Source: Candidatus Woesearchaeota archaeon (GTDB lineage Archaea; Nanobdellota; Nanobdellia; Woesearchaeales; B29-G15). Taken from it: 43,171 bases of DNA. Numbering within the stretch: the first letter of the stretch is position 1; each line of letters begins with the position of its first letter. Positions 17,811-26,008 of this stretch are shown here, in pieces. A program made the position numbers and the translations under genes. Location: the NCBI GenBank assembly GCA_017610005.1, contig JAFCCU010000008.1, positions 1 through 43,171 of the forward strand, written 5' to 3'. The notes beneath the pieces were generated by a model. The model saw only the letters and a program-made list of their open reading frames with translations, had not been told where the DNA came from and searched no databases.

Positions 17811-19553
17811 ATGCTAAGAACTAACACATGTGGTGAATTAACCTCAAGGAACCTAGGAAAGACAATTACACTAGCAGGCTGGGTGCATTCTGTTAGAGTG
17901 CACGGGAAATTAGTTTTTTTAGATCTTAGGGATAGATATGGTATGACTCAATGTGTTAGCCAGAAGGATTTGGACTTTTTTAAACACCTAAAAAAAGAGT
18001 CAGTTGTTCAAATTATTGGTAAGGTTCAAAAAAGGCAATCTGGCCAAGAAAATAAGGAAATGATTACAGGAGAAATTGAGATTGTAATAAAAGAAATAAA
18101 TGTCCTTTCTGAAGCATTGCCCACCCCATTTAAAGTTGAAGATGAGGTTATTGCAACTGAAGATACACGAATGAAATATAGGTATTTAGACCTAAGGCGA
18201 AAACCAACCCAAGACCTAATTATCTTAAGACATAAAGCAGCAAAAGCGATTCGTGACTATCTTGACAAAGAAGGTTTTTTAGAAATTGAAACCCCTATGC
18301 TTGCTAAAAGTACACCAGAAGGAGCGAGAGATTATTTAGTTCCAAGCAGGGTGCATCCACATTCTTTTTATGCGTTGCCCCAATCCCCTCAACTTTACAA
18401 ACAACTATTAATGATTGCAGGATTTGATAAATACTTTCAAATTGTCAGGTGTTTTAGAGATGAAGATTTAAGAGCAGATAGACAACCTGAATTCACTCAA
18501 TTAGATATTGAGATGAGTTTTATTGAAGAAGAGGATTTATACAAATTAATGGATGAGATGATAAAACACACATTTAAGGTTTGTTTGAATAAAACAGTAA
18601 AAACTCCAATCAAGCAGATGGATTATCATGAAGCAATGGATACCTATGGAAGTGACAGGCCAGATTTAAGATTTAAAATGGAGCTTATTGACTTAAGTAA
18701 AGATGTCAAAGGCTGTGGATTTAAAGTTTTAGAAAATGGAGGCAATGTTAAGGCAATTGTTGCTAAAAATGCATCTGATTTAATTTCAAAGAAATTCTTT
18801 AAACGCCTTGAAGAAAGGGTTAAGAAAAATGGTGGAAAAGGATTGGTTGAAATAAGATTTGATGGCAAAGAGTTTACAGGAGGAGTTGTTCAATTCCTAA
18901 AAAAACCATTTGTTAAAACGCTAATTAAAAAATTAGCTGTAAAAAAAGGTGATGTTGTGTTCATGGTAGCTGATCAAAATTGGGCTATTGCATGTGAATG
19001 CCTGGGTATTGTAAGAACAATTCTTGGAGATAAACTAATTACTGATAAAAAAGGATTTGAATTTTTGTGGGTTGTAAAATTCCCATTAATGCTTTACAGT
19101 GAAGAAGAAAAACGCTGGGTTTCAAGCCACCATCCTTTTACTGCCCCACTTGATGAAGAAATAAAATTAATGGATAAAGATTTAGGAAAAGTCAGAAGTA
19201 AATCCTATGATTTGGTCTTAAATGGCACAGAACTTGGTGGTGGAAGCATAAGGATTTCAAACAGTAAAATTCAAGAAAAAGTTTTTGAAAAATTGGGAAT
19301 TTCAAAAGATGAAGCTAATGAAAAATTTGGATTTTTTACTGAAGCATTGCAGTATGGAACTCCTCCTCATGGGGGGATTGCATTTGGCCTCGATAGGGTT
19401 ATTGCCCTAATGGCTGGGACTAATTCAATTAGAGATGTTATTGCATTTCCCAAAAACAAATACGCACAATCATTAATGGTTAGCTCTCCTTCAAAGGTAG
19501 CTAAAAAACAGCTTGATGAATTAAGTATACAATTAAAAAAACAATCAAAATGA
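17811..19553 (+). CDS. aspS: Aspartyl-tRNA synthetase, bacterial type with GAD insertion
   Basis: 580 aa, class II. The N-terminal OB fold (CGELTSRNLGKTITLAGWVH) binds the anticodon. The catalytic part has FRDEDLRADRQPEFTQLDIE (motif 2) and GIAFGLDRVIALMAG (motif 3). Between motifs 2 and 3 sits a GAD-type insertion (about 270-410), which with the length marks the bacterial AspRS form; archaeal AspRS is about 430 aa and lacks it. The ending SPSKVAKKQLDELSIQLKK also matches bacterial AspRS. A separate AsnRS follows, so this enzyme need not make Asp-tRNA-Asn. TTTAAAA at about 17779 lies some 28 nt upstream, consistent with a leaderless message. The TGA overlaps the asnS ATG (ATGA). Origin by transfer from bacteria is inferred. 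Confidence 0.95.
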   Translation: MLRTNTCGELTSRNLGKTITLAGWVHSVRVHGKLVFLDLRDRYGMTQCVSQKDLDFFKHLKKESVVQIIGKVQKRQSGQENKEMITGEIEIVIKEINVLSEALPTPFKVEDEVIATEDTRMKYRYLDLRRKPTQDLIILRHKAAKAIRDYLDKEGFLEIETPMLAKSTPEGARDYLVPSRVHPHSFYALPQSPQLYKQLLMIAGFDKYFQIVRCFRDEDLRADRQPEFTQLDIEMSFIEEEDLYKLMDEMIKHTFKVCLNKTVKTPIKQMDYHEAMDTYGSDRPDLRFKMELIDLSKDVKGCGFKVLENGGNVKAIVAKNASDLISKKFFKRLEERVKKNGGKGLVEIRFDGKEFTGGVVQFLKKPFVKTLIKKLAVKKGDVVFMVADQNWAIACECLGIVRTILGDKLITDKKGFEFLWVVKFPLMLYSEEEKRWVSSHHPFTAPLDEEIKLMDKDLGKVRSKSYDLVLNGTELGGGSIRISNSKIQEKVFEKLGISKDEANEKFGFFTEALQYGTPPHGGIAFGLDRVIALMAGTNSIRDVIAFPKNKYAQSLMVSSPSKVAKKQLDELSIQLKKQSK

Positions 19554-20851
19554 AACGAACACAAATAATGAAGGCAATAGAGGGCAAAGCTAAATCCGTG
19601 CTCCTAAAAGGATGGGTGCACAGAAAGCGAAGCTCTTCTCAGATGGCATTTATAATCTTAAGAGATGCATCTGGCACTATTCAGTGTGTCATCAAAAAAG
19701 ATGATGTTGACGCGAAATCCTGGGAATGCGCAACTAATACAAATATTGAATCATCATTAGTTGTTGAAGGAACTTTGAAAAAAGATGAAAGGGCACCAAC
19801 TGGATATGAACTTGTTGTAAAAAAATTAAGATTTATCTCGCAGGGGGAGCCTTTTCCAATAGCGCGTGACTTTTCACCTGAATTTTTGCTTGATGTTAGA
19901 CACTTATGGATGCGTTCAACAAAAATGACTGCCATAATGAAGATTCGTTCAACTGTAACAGGAGCGATTCATGAGTTCTTTAGAAACAAGGGGTACCATG
20001 AACTTACTCCTCCGATTTTCACGCCTGCAGCATGCGAGGGCGGCTCAACTCTTTTTGAAGTTAAATACTTTGGAAAGAAAGTTTACTTAACTCAAAGCTG
20101 GCAATTATATGCTGAAGCAATGGTTTTTGCACTTGAAAAGGTATATGATAACTCTCCAACCTTTAGATCTGAAAAATCTTCAACTGCAAGGCACTTAGCA
20201 GAATTCTGGATGGCTGAAATGGAAGCCGCTTTTATGGATTACAAAGAATGCAGTGAAATTGGAAAAGCAGAAGTTAAATTTATTATCCAGGAAGTGTTAA
20301 AGAAAAACCAAAAAGAATTAGCTGCATTAAAACGAGATCTTACAGACTTAAAACTTGCAGCGACAAAAAAATATCCAACAATAACATACACTCACGCACT
20401 AAAACTTCTAAAAAAAGCAGGCATGAATGTTAAATGGGGTAAAGATCTTCGAACTATTGAAGAAAGAGAATTAATGAAAATCTTTGATACACCGATAATG
20501 GTCACCCATTACCCAAAAGAGATAATGGCTTTTTACAAGCCAGTTGATGCCGAAGATACTGAAGCTCCTGGCCCAGTTTGTAAGGCATTTGATATGATTG
20601 CACCTGTTGTTGGAGAACTTATAGGTGGCTCTGAAAGAAGTACAGACATTAAGGAGATCACAAAAAACCTTAAGAAAGAAGGAGAAAAGCTTGATAATTA
20701 CAAGTTCTACTTGGACCTGCGAAAGTATGGCTCTGTCCCCCATTCAGGGTATGGCCTGGGCGTAGAAAGACTTGTTCAATGGATTTGTGGCCTTGAAAAT
20801 ATCAAAGATGCAATCCCATTCCCTCGAACAATGGACCGCTGGACACCATAA
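19550..20851 (+). CDS. asnS: Asparaginyl-tRNA synthetase, archaeal/eukaryotic type
   Basis: 433 aa, class II, charges tRNA-Asn. OB fold: LLKGWVHRKRSSSQMAFIIL. Motif 2 region: PTFRSEKSSTARHLAEFWMAEMEAAF; motif 3: GYGLGVERLVQWICG. The STARHLAEFWMAE stretch is the AsnRS hallmark that separates it from AspRS. The C-terminus PFPRTMDRWTP resembles eukaryotic and archaeal AsnRS ends more than bacterial ones. The start overlaps aspS in ATGA form, so aspS and asnS are an operon of two paralogs with apparently different origins. Confidence 0.95.
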   Translation: MKRTQIMKAIEGKAKSVLLKGWVHRKRSSSQMAFIILRDASGTIQCVIKKDDVDAKSWECATNTNIESSLVVEGTLKKDERAPTGYELVVKKLRFISQGEPFPIARDFSPEFLLDVRHLWMRSTKMTAIMKIRSTVTGAIHEFFRNKGYHELTPPIFTPAACEGGSTLFEVKYFGKKVYLTQSWQLYAEAMVFALEKVYDNSPTFRSEKSSTARHLAEFWMAEMEAAFMDYKECSEIGKAEVKFIIQEVLKKNQKELAALKRDLTDLKLAATKKYPTITYTHALKLLKKAGMNVKWGKDLRTIEERELMKIFDTPIMVTHYPKEIMAFYKPVDAEDTEAPGPVCKAFDMIAPVVGELIGGSERSTDIKEITKNLKKEGEKLDNYKFYLDLRKYGSVPHSGYGLGVERLVQWICGLENIKDAIPFPRTMDRWTP

Positions 20852-20884
20852 AGACTTTTAAATTATTATTCATTCTCTTTTTTT

Positions 20885-21466
20885 ATGATTGATTATGAAT
20901 TGCCCGGTAGATTAATTGGAGATCTTTTAATGATAGATTCTCTTGAAGGCATGTTAACAGATTTAGAAGATCCAACTACTTATCTTGATACTGCCAGGCG
21001 CGCCTTAATTGATATTCACAAAACAAATCCTTTTGTACTCAACCATCTTAATGAACGTGAAAGAATAGAAGCTGCAACAAGAAGTTTTCTAGATATTAAT
21101 CTCACAAAGAGTAGGTTTTTACACAGAAAGAAAAACGCGATTTACAATTTTACCCTCGATAGGCTTGATGAATTATTGTATGTTGATAAGAATTTTTATA
21201 CCGGGATCGCGTCATACCAAAATTTCCCATTGATTACAGGGATTGAAGCTGGTGTAGGGTGTGCCTCCCTAGTTTATTTACTGCAAACTCTTGCGCTTCA
21301 AGCAGATAAAATTCCTTTGATAACAGGAGTTACAGGGGCTGCTGGATTCGCAGTAGGAGTGGTCTTGGGGTTTGCAAGAGCGAGTTCTAAGAAAAGAAAT
21401 ACTGAGAAAATTTATGAGAAAGCAAAATATCTTGGGCAAACTATGGATCGCATCTTTTCTTTATAA
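20885..21466 (+). CDS. Small membrane protein of unknown function
   Basis: 193 aa. Residues 1-105 are hydrophilic and helical, with an Arg/Lys-rich stretch (NLTKSRFLHRKKNAIYNF). Two hydrophobic segments follow: GIEAGVGCASLVYLLQTLAL and ITGVTGAAGFAVGVVLGFA, then a basic tail. The ATG at 20885 lies about 26 nt after CTTTTAAATTA (20855-20865), so the mRNA is probably leaderless. Its 3' end overlaps the convergent lgt gene by 26 nt. No family recognised. Confidence 0.7.
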   Translation: MIDYELPGRLIGDLLMIDSLEGMLTDLEDPTTYLDTARRALIDIHKTNPFVLNHLNERERIEAATRSFLDINLTKSRFLHRKKNAIYNFTLDRLDELLYVDKNFYTGIASYQNFPLITGIEAGVGCASLVYLLQTLALQADKIPLITGVTGAAGFAVGVVLGFARASSKKRNTEKIYEKAKYLGQTMDRIFSL

Positions 21467-22199
21467 GAAAGAATGCCCCAATAATAATCAACGGAATAGA
21501 AAGCCACTGCCCCATTGTAATTCCTGCAAATACAATTTCTGGTTCCCTTACAAATTCGACAAGGAAACGCAAAATACCATAACAGGCCATAAACGCAAAC
21601 AACATAAACCCAGTTTTTCGCTTCTTTCTTGACAAGAAAAATAAGATTCCAAAAATCAACAAATTCTTTGCAAGTTCATAAAGCTGCGAAGGGTGCCTAA
21701 GAACATTACCTGCTGCTGGAAATACAACTGCCCAGGGCACATTTGTTATTCTGCCCCAAAGTTCTCCATTAATAAAATTCCCAAGCCTGCCTAATGCTAA
21801 AGCAACTGGAATTGGAATTACTACAACATCTGCGTACTTTAAAAAATTTAATTTATGTTTTTTAAAATAAAAATAAGTAAACAAAACAATTGCAATAAGC
21901 CCACCGTGAAAAGATAACCCCCCTTTCCAAAACATGAGTATTTCAAGTGGATTTTTCAAATAATAAAGAGGATTATAAAACAGAACATAACCAAGTCTCC
22001 CCCCAATAATAATCCCCAGTACTCCATAAAAAATTACATCAGAAATAACTTCTTGACTTAGTTTAAGCTTCTTCTTTTTAATATACCACAAAATAAAATA
22101 ATAAGAAAACATAATCCCTAACACATACATTAACCCATACCATCTAATCTCAAGCCCAAAAAGATTTACAATAACTGGATTTAAATTATGCACCCACAT
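21441..22199 (-). CDS. lgt: Prolipoprotein diacylglyceryl transferase
   Basis: 252 aa, about seven membrane helices. In bacteria Lgt transfers diacylglycerol from phosphatidylglycerol to the lipobox Cys of prolipoproteins. The signature GRLGNFINGELWGR is present, with GGLSFHGG upstream and RHPSQLYE downstream, all conserved in bacterial Lgt. Length is near the bacterial norm (about 260-290 aa). Most archaea lack a recognisable bacterial-type Lgt, so this gene was probably gained by transfer. At least two proteins in the window carry lipoboxes (LTAC at 3101-3826 and ISGC at 37240-39834). Whether it uses archaeal ether lipids is unknown. A TATA-like region lies between 22205 and 22235. Confidence 0.93.
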   Translation of the reverse strand: MWVHNLNPVIVNLFGLEIRWYGLMYVLGIMFSYYFILWYIKKKKLKLSQEVISDVIFYGVLGIIIGGRLGYVLFYNPLYYLKNPLEILMFWKGGLSFHGGLIAIVLFTYFYFKKHKLNFLKYADVVVIPIPVALALGRLGNFINGELWGRITNVPWAVVFPAAGNVLRHPSQLYELAKNLLIFGILFFLSRKKRKTGFMLFAFMACYGILRFLVEFVREPEIVFAGITMGQWLSIPLIIIGAFFLIKKRCDP

Positions 22200-22248
22200 G
22201 TTAAATACTTTATTAACAGATAATATATAAAAGTATTTAACAGTAAGG

Positions 22249-22300
22249 AGTCTGCAGTCTGCAGAAAAATCTCCAGACTCCGTACTCCGTACTCCAGACT
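22249..22300. repeat. Heptanucleotide repeats in both orientations, in a gene leader
   Basis: 22249-22264 reads AGTCTGC, AGTCTGC, AG. After a 6-nt A-rich spacer, 22271-22300 reads CTCCAGA, CTCCGTA, CTCCGTA, CTCCAGA, CT, which on the minus strand is AGTCTGG, AGTACGG, AGTACGG, AGTCTGG. The two blocks are therefore the same family in opposite directions and can partly fold back. They fill the space between a TATA-like sequence (about 22225-22240) and the ATG at 22304. Confidence 0.85.
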
Positions 22301-22303
22301 ACT

Positions 22304-22702
22304 ATGGCTTCAGGGATATACGCATTGATAATTGAATTAAAAAATGATGCTAAAATAGCCATAGGTGCGCTCGGAAGTCTCGCTTTTAAGAAAGGGTATT
22401 ACATCTATGTTGGATCAGCATTAAATGGTCTTGATGCAAGAATCAATCGGCACAAAAGCAACACAAAAAAACTCCATTGGCACATTGATTACCTCCTGCA
22501 AAAAGCAGAAATTATCGATGTAATCAGAATTGAAACTAAAGAAAAATTAGAGTGTAAAATGAGTAGAGCAGTAAAAATAGTTGCACAAGATTCTATTAAA
22601 AAATTTGGATGCAGTGACTGTAAGTGTGACTCACATCTCTACTACGTTAGTGTATATTCTAAGATAGATGATATAAAAAGTATATTAAAAAGTATAGTTT
22701 AG
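22304..22702 (+). CDS. DUF123 / GIY-YIG-like nuclease-domain protein
   Basis: 132 aa. GIYALIIELK at the start and YYIYVGSALNGLDARINRH match the GIY-YIG core. The later LHWHIDYLL and GCSDCKCDSHLYYV are the conserved parts of the DUF123 family (PF01986). In some archaea this domain is fused to endonuclease III; here it stands alone. The biochemical role is not established. The start lies directly behind the heptad-repeat block. Confidence 0.85.
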   Translation: MASGIYALIIELKNDAKIAIGALGSLAFKKGYYIYVGSALNGLDARINRHKSNTKKLHWHIDYLLQKAEIIDVIRIETKEKLECKMSRAVKIVAQDSIKKFGCSDCKCDSHLYYVSVYSKIDDIKSILKSIV

Positions 22703-22719
22703 ACTTAATACAAATTTGT

Positions 22720-22857
22720 TTATTCAGATTTTCTAAAACAACTCTTATCTGAATCACAAATTGGACAGTGCCAATTTTGAGGAAGATCTGCCCATCTAGT
22801 TAAAACTTTTTCCTCATTGTGAGTTTTCCCACATACAACACACTCAAATATTGCCAT
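22720..22857 (-). CDS. Minimal rubredoxin
   Basis: A 45-aa frame from ATG 22857 to TAA 22720. It has two CxxC knuckles, CVVC (Cys6, Cys9) and CPIC (Cys31, Cys34), and the rubredoxin hallmark DLPQNWHCPIC (cf. the family's DLPxdWxCPxC). The spacing between knuckles is 21 residues, shorter than the usual ~29, so the central loop is reduced, as in short rubredoxin domains of some fused proteins. It would bind one iron and carry one electron. A strong ribosome binding site (GGAGGA, 22861-22866) lies 4 nt before the ATG, and the gene starts 9 nt after the pheT stop, so it is the last gene of the phe operon. It could alternatively be called a rubredoxin-like zinc ribbon. Confidence 0.85.
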   Translation of the reverse strand: MAIFECVVCGKTHNEEKVLTRWADLPQNWHCPICDSDKSCFRKSE

Positions 22858-22866
22858 TTTTCCTCC

Positions 22867-24486
22867 TTAGTCTAAAAAAGCCAACTCAAAAGCACTACAA
22901 GGCATCTCAAGTTTAAAATTTTGTAGCACTTCTGGGTGAATTTCGCCGATTTTACCGGCAACCTTACCATCTATAATAATTTCAGCAGCCCTTCCTTCAA
23001 TAAACTCGGTAAAATTTCTTTGTTTTAATTTAAAACTTTTCCCTAATATTTCTATCAAATATTCAAGTATTTGCTTAGATTTAGTAAAATCTTCATCTTT
23101 TCCGCTAAGCAAAACTCCCAATGTATCTGTTTCTAAAACTCCAGTTTCTTGATCCTTATCTTTTGTAAAAGTTGTCCCCATATCAAATATTTTCTGAGGA
23201 TATTCATTATTGGCATTTTTTTGCAATACTTCTAAAAGTCCAGGGATCATGCTTCTTCTAAGCCCCGATAAATCCCCACTTTTTGAATTTGAAAATTCAA
23301 CAATTTTCTCTTCATAACCAAGCATTGTATTTTGCACGCGATTATTAGTCACATTAAATGTAAATACTTCATCAAGTTTTAATCCAATTAATATTTCTAC
23401 AATTTTTCTTTTAACTTGACTCACATAGCTTTCTTTTGCAATTGTTGAAATATTTGGGATAACTGGCTTAAAATTATCATAACCATGCCCTATTGCAATC
23501 TCTTCAACAATATCAATTGGATGCAATATATCTACCCTGTAAGGGGGAGACTTAACAATTCCTTTTGAATAATCATGCCCCATTTTACCTAATGCTTTTT
23601 TGATATTAACTTTCTCACCAAGTAACTCTTCAACATAAACTTCATCAAGTTTCATTTCTTGAGGAGTCAAATCGGGAGTAATCAATTTCTTATCTGGATA
23701 GACAAGTTCCATTGAGAAAATTTCTCCGCCTAGTTCTGCCAAATCGCAAATAACAATATTTAATAGAGTCTTTAAAAATCTTAAATCAAAGCCAGAACAC
23801 TCAATAAAAACCTCAGTTGTACTGCTTGAAATCTTGCCTGTGAATTCTGAATTAATAATAGGAGGCATGGATAATACTTCTCCTTTAGAATCTTTAAAAA
23901 ATGGAAATTTGGAATTACCTTCTAACATGTGCCCAAATTCTCTTCCAGTTTTATGCCTTGATAAAATTTGCAGCCCATTCATTTCTCGGGTTTCTCCAAG
24001 AGGCACAAACTTAACATTTTTTGGAGCATCTGCGAAAAATTCAATAGGGTATTCTAATTTATCAGACGGATAAATTCCAATTGCTCCTTTTTTCCTATTT
24101 CTACAAAATGTTAAATGTAATTTTTCCTGCAGTTGGATTAACTGTTCGATTTTTTCATCATCTAATTTTAAATTTTTTACAATAGCACAAGCTGTATACG
24201 GCCTAACCTCTTTAACACTTGGTTTAATAATCACTTTTTTCCCAGAAGGTTTTATGTTATACTGCCTTAATCCGGGTTTAATGTTTAAAAATGCCTGTAA
24301 TGCCCTCACAAATCCAAATTCTGACAACATATCTGGCCTGTTAGCAAAAACTTCAACAGTAATCCCACTTTTATCCAAAGTTTCAAGATCAGTACCAAAC
24401 ATTGCCATTTCTTTTTTTAGCTCATCATCTGATAAATTCCCAAGCGCTTTTTTCACTGTCTTATAATTCAGATTTATTGTTGGCAC
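22867..24486 (-). CDS. pheT: Phenylalanyl-tRNA synthetase beta subunit
   Basis: 539 aa, the archaeal/eukaryotic form of the beta chain (about 550 aa, without the bacterial N-terminal EMAP-like domain). N-terminus MPTINLNYKTVKKALG; FANRPDMLSEFGFVRAL is typical of the B1 region. A B5-like part follows (LEELLGEKVNIKKALGKMGH pattern) and a catalytic-like fold (IVEEIAIGHGYDNF; FSNSKSGDLSGLRRSMIPGLL). It forms the (alpha-beta)2 enzyme with PheS. Its start overlaps the pheS stop by 13 nt. The downstream rubredoxin gene is 9 nt away. Confidence 0.95.
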   Translation of the reverse strand: MPTINLNYKTVKKALGNLSDDELKKEMAMFGTDLETLDKSGITVEVFANRPDMLSEFGFVRALQAFLNIKPGLRQYNIKPSGKKVIIKPSVKEVRPYTACAIVKNLKLDDEKIEQLIQLQEKLHLTFCRNRKKGAIGIYPSDKLEYPIEFFADAPKNVKFVPLGETREMNGLQILSRHKTGREFGHMLEGNSKFPFFKDSKGEVLSMPPIINSEFTGKISSSTTEVFIECSGFDLRFLKTLLNIVICDLAELGGEIFSMELVYPDKKLITPDLTPQEMKLDEVYVEELLGEKVNIKKALGKMGHDYSKGIVKSPPYRVDILHPIDIVEEIAIGHGYDNFKPVIPNISTIAKESYVSQVKRKIVEILIGLKLDEVFTFNVTNNRVQNTMLGYEEKIVEFSNSKSGDLSGLRRSMIPGLLEVLQKNANNEYPQKIFDMGTTFTKDKDQETGVLETDTLGVLLSGKDEDFTKSKQILEYLIEILGKSFKLKQRNFTEFIEGRAAEIIIDGKVAGKIGEIHPEVLQNFKLEMPCSAFELAFLD

Positions 24487-25976
24487 TTATTCCACCCTTG
24501 TCTTTTGCCAGTTAAATTGGTTGCATATAATTTTCTTAAGTCTCCTAATTTTAAGTGTTCTAAAATACCTCTTTCCATCCCTTGGCCCCACGCAAGTACA
24601 GGTACATCTATTCCAAGCAATGGTTTAACAACCTCTGGTCTAAAAATACCTGCTCCTCCAAGCTCCATCCAAACCTTCTTCTTAGGATGAAATACTTCAG
24701 GTTCAACACTCATTTCAGTATAAGGGAAATATCCAGGTCTAAACCTCACTTTGTCATAGCCTAATTTCTTATAATATATTTTCAAATAGCCTAAAAGATG
24801 TTTAAATGTAACCCCTTTCGCAATAACAATCCCTTCTACTTGGAAAAATTCCATACTATGGCCCCAATCAATAGTTTCATTTCTAAAATTTCTACCAACA
24901 CTAAAAAATTTTGCAGGTAAATCTTTTTCAGAAAGCGAACCAATTGTTCTTGCTGAAAGTGAAGTAGTGTGGGTCCTCATACAATTTAATAATGCTTTTT
25001 TAGGGTCCCATTTATACTGCCACCCCTTACTACCGGTATCTCCCCCATCCTCATGAACTCTTTTAATTCCTTCAACTAATTTTTTTGCTGGAAGACGCGC
25101 GTCCATCGGATCTTTAATAAAAAAAGTATCATGAATCTCTCTCACGGGATGATCTTGAGCAGTAAACAGCGCATCAAAGTTCCAAAAAGAAGGTTGAATT
25201 AATGTCCCTTCCATCTCTACAAAGCCCATATCAAGCCAAATTCTTTTGATGTACTCAATTGCCTGATAGATGACATGCCTTTGGCCTGCTCTTGCGCTTG
25301 GGACCGTTGCATTAACATCATAACTCTTAAACTTATATTTTTTCCACGACCCAGAAGTAATTTGGGCTTGAGTTAATCTCCCAATCAATTTTTCTTGTTT
25401 AATTTTGCCAAGTTTTTTTGCCTTCTCAGTTTTTACTGCAAATAATGTTTTTTTCTCAACAATTTTTACCAATTGTTTTCGGGCAGTTAATTTATCATAT
25501 GCAAATTTTTCCTCTGGTTTTAATGAATCAAATTCTTTAGGTAGCTCTTTAAGAAATTTCTCTTCTAATGTCTCTTTATCAATTAACTCTTTCCCATGTT
25601 TTGTAATTTCAAATGAGAGGGGTTGTAGAATATTTATTGCAGCTTGTTTTTTTAATACACCAATACTCACTTGAAGTTCTTCTCTTTCAAGAGGAATTTT
25701 ATCAGGTGATTTTTTCCCATCCTTTATTGCTTTTAAAAATACTTTTTCAGGTAATCCCTTTTTAACATATTTCTCACCATTAATATCACGCATAATTTGT
25801 TTAGAATTTTCTTTTTCAAGTTTAACTAACTCTTTATTATCTAGCCACTGCAATGCTCGTGTAACCTCTATTTCTTTTAGTTTTGTTAACTGTGCAATGG
25901 CCTTTGCACTTAATCTCTCATTAAGAACTATTAAAACACTTCGTTCATGCTCCCCGAGAGTATCAACTATATTCAT
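24474..25976 (-). CDS. pheS: Phenylalanyl-tRNA synthetase alpha subunit
   Basis: 500 aa, archaeal/eukaryotic type. Residues 1-150 carry winged-helix repeats that bind tRNA (LGEHERSVLIVLNERLSAKA, IAQLTKLKEIEVTRALQWLD). The class II catalytic domain follows: motif 1 region (AIEYIKRIWLDMGFVEMEG), motif 2 (PAKFFSVGRNFRNETIDWGHSMEFFQVEG, quoted in part), and motif 3 (GIDVPVLAWGQGMERG). Substrate Phe is activated here. First gene of pheS-pheT-rubredoxin. Confidence 0.95.
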   Translation of the reverse strand: MNIVDTLGEHERSVLIVLNERLSAKAIAQLTKLKEIEVTRALQWLDNKELVKLEKENSKQIMRDINGEKYVKKGLPEKVFLKAIKDGKKSPDKIPLEREELQVSIGVLKKQAAINILQPLSFEITKHGKELIDKETLEEKFLKELPKEFDSLKPEEKFAYDKLTARKQLVKIVEKKTLFAVKTEKAKKLGKIKQEKLIGRLTQAQITSGSWKKYKFKSYDVNATVPSARAGQRHVIYQAIEYIKRIWLDMGFVEMEGTLIQPSFWNFDALFTAQDHPVREIHDTFFIKDPMDARLPAKKLVEGIKRVHEDGGDTGSKGWQYKWDPKKALLNCMRTHTTSLSARTIGSLSEKDLPAKFFSVGRNFRNETIDWGHSMEFFQVEGIVIAKGVTFKHLLGYLKIYYKKLGYDKVRFRPGYFPYTEMSVEPEVFHPKKKVWMELGGAGIFRPEVVKPLLGIDVPVLAWGQGMERGILEHLKLGDLRKLYATNLTGKRQGWNKCQQ

Positions 25977-26008
25977 AGAATAAATGAAAAGAAAAGGTTA
26001 TATAAACT

